Positions 42,201 to 42,238 of a DNA stretch of 42,238 bases are shown here, one piece after another; position 1 is the first letter of the stretch, and each line of letters opens with the position of its first letter. The position numbers were made by a program, and so were the translations under genes. This DNA is from an uncultured Collinsella sp. (lineage in GTDB: Bacteria > Actinomycetota > Coriobacteriia > Coriobacteriales > Coriobacteriaceae): positions 1-42,238 of the forward strand of contig CATXKN010000012.1 of NCBI GenBank assembly GCA_958370785.1, in the 5' to 3' direction. Below the pieces are notes generated by a model. The model was not told the DNA's origin, made no database searches, and saw only the letters and a program-made list of their open reading frames with translations.

Positions 42201-42238
42201 ATCAATTCAAGCGCACGGCTCGGTGCCGTCCACCGGTC

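Overview
The window looks like a chromosome segment of a Coriobacteriia gut actinobacterium, most likely Collinsella (inferred from gene content and style: high-GC core genes, a TsaB-RimI-TsaD triple fusion, a malQ-glgP pair beside a sugar ABC importer, a fused NnrE/NnrD protein). No species-level claim is made. It has two halves: an accessory stretch (about 1-15,000), lower in GC and bounded by insertion-sequence wrecks, and a dense core region (about 15,000-42,238).

Accessory half. 1-3,300: an IS3-type orfA remnant, a two-gene ATPase plus putative nuclease operon (585-2544) and a second transposase remnant. 3,438-9,462 (minus strand): a natural-product cassette. Reading with transcription, a good promoter drives two tandem 39-residue Cys-rich peptides with the same five-Cys pattern, then a LanFEG-like ABC ATPase with two permeases (probable immunity), a radical SAM/SPASM maturase and a fused ABC exporter. 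The two precursor genes were found by hand-translating the intergenic region. The maturase has an in-frame TAA at codon 42. 9,646-12,694: an XRE regulator with DUF2975 partner, then a DUF3784 protein with a second ABC exporter that is frameshifted in a G run. 12,704-13,734 (plus): a radical SAM gene that has lost its 5' end and carries a frameshift, followed by an intact 60-residue Cys-free putative precursor. An IS110 wreck closes the island.

Core half. 15,054-27,553 is an alpha-glucan/maltodextrin locus: malQ-glgP, a minus-strand ABC importer (binding lipoprotein, two permeases, MsmK-type ATPase), a GntR/HutC repressor and a PTS EIICB protein fused to a HAD phosphatase. TTGTTTAAACAA-like sites sit in front of malQ, the ABC operon, gntR and the PTS gene, so I infer one regulon. 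Next come a polyprenyl synthase, a cytoplasmic peptidoglycan-binding-domain protein, tRNA-Gln(TTG), a TOPRIM (JetD-like) protein, cstA with a long structured leader, and a minus-strand operon acpS-nnr-alr-udg-tsaE-tsaB/rimI/tsaD.

Structures not explained by genes are the most unusual part. (i) Three long perfect-arm cruciforms (30044-30172, 34776-34926, 35071-35227) share a core but have unrelated 31-44 bp arms, each perfectly self-complementary. (ii) Six copies of a 15-mer alternate in orientation on an exact 40-bp lattice (19128-19342). (iii) The cstA leader contains a 14-codon peptide ending in Ile/Val codons, competing hairpins and an intrinsic terminator, the layout of a ribosome-mediated attenuator.
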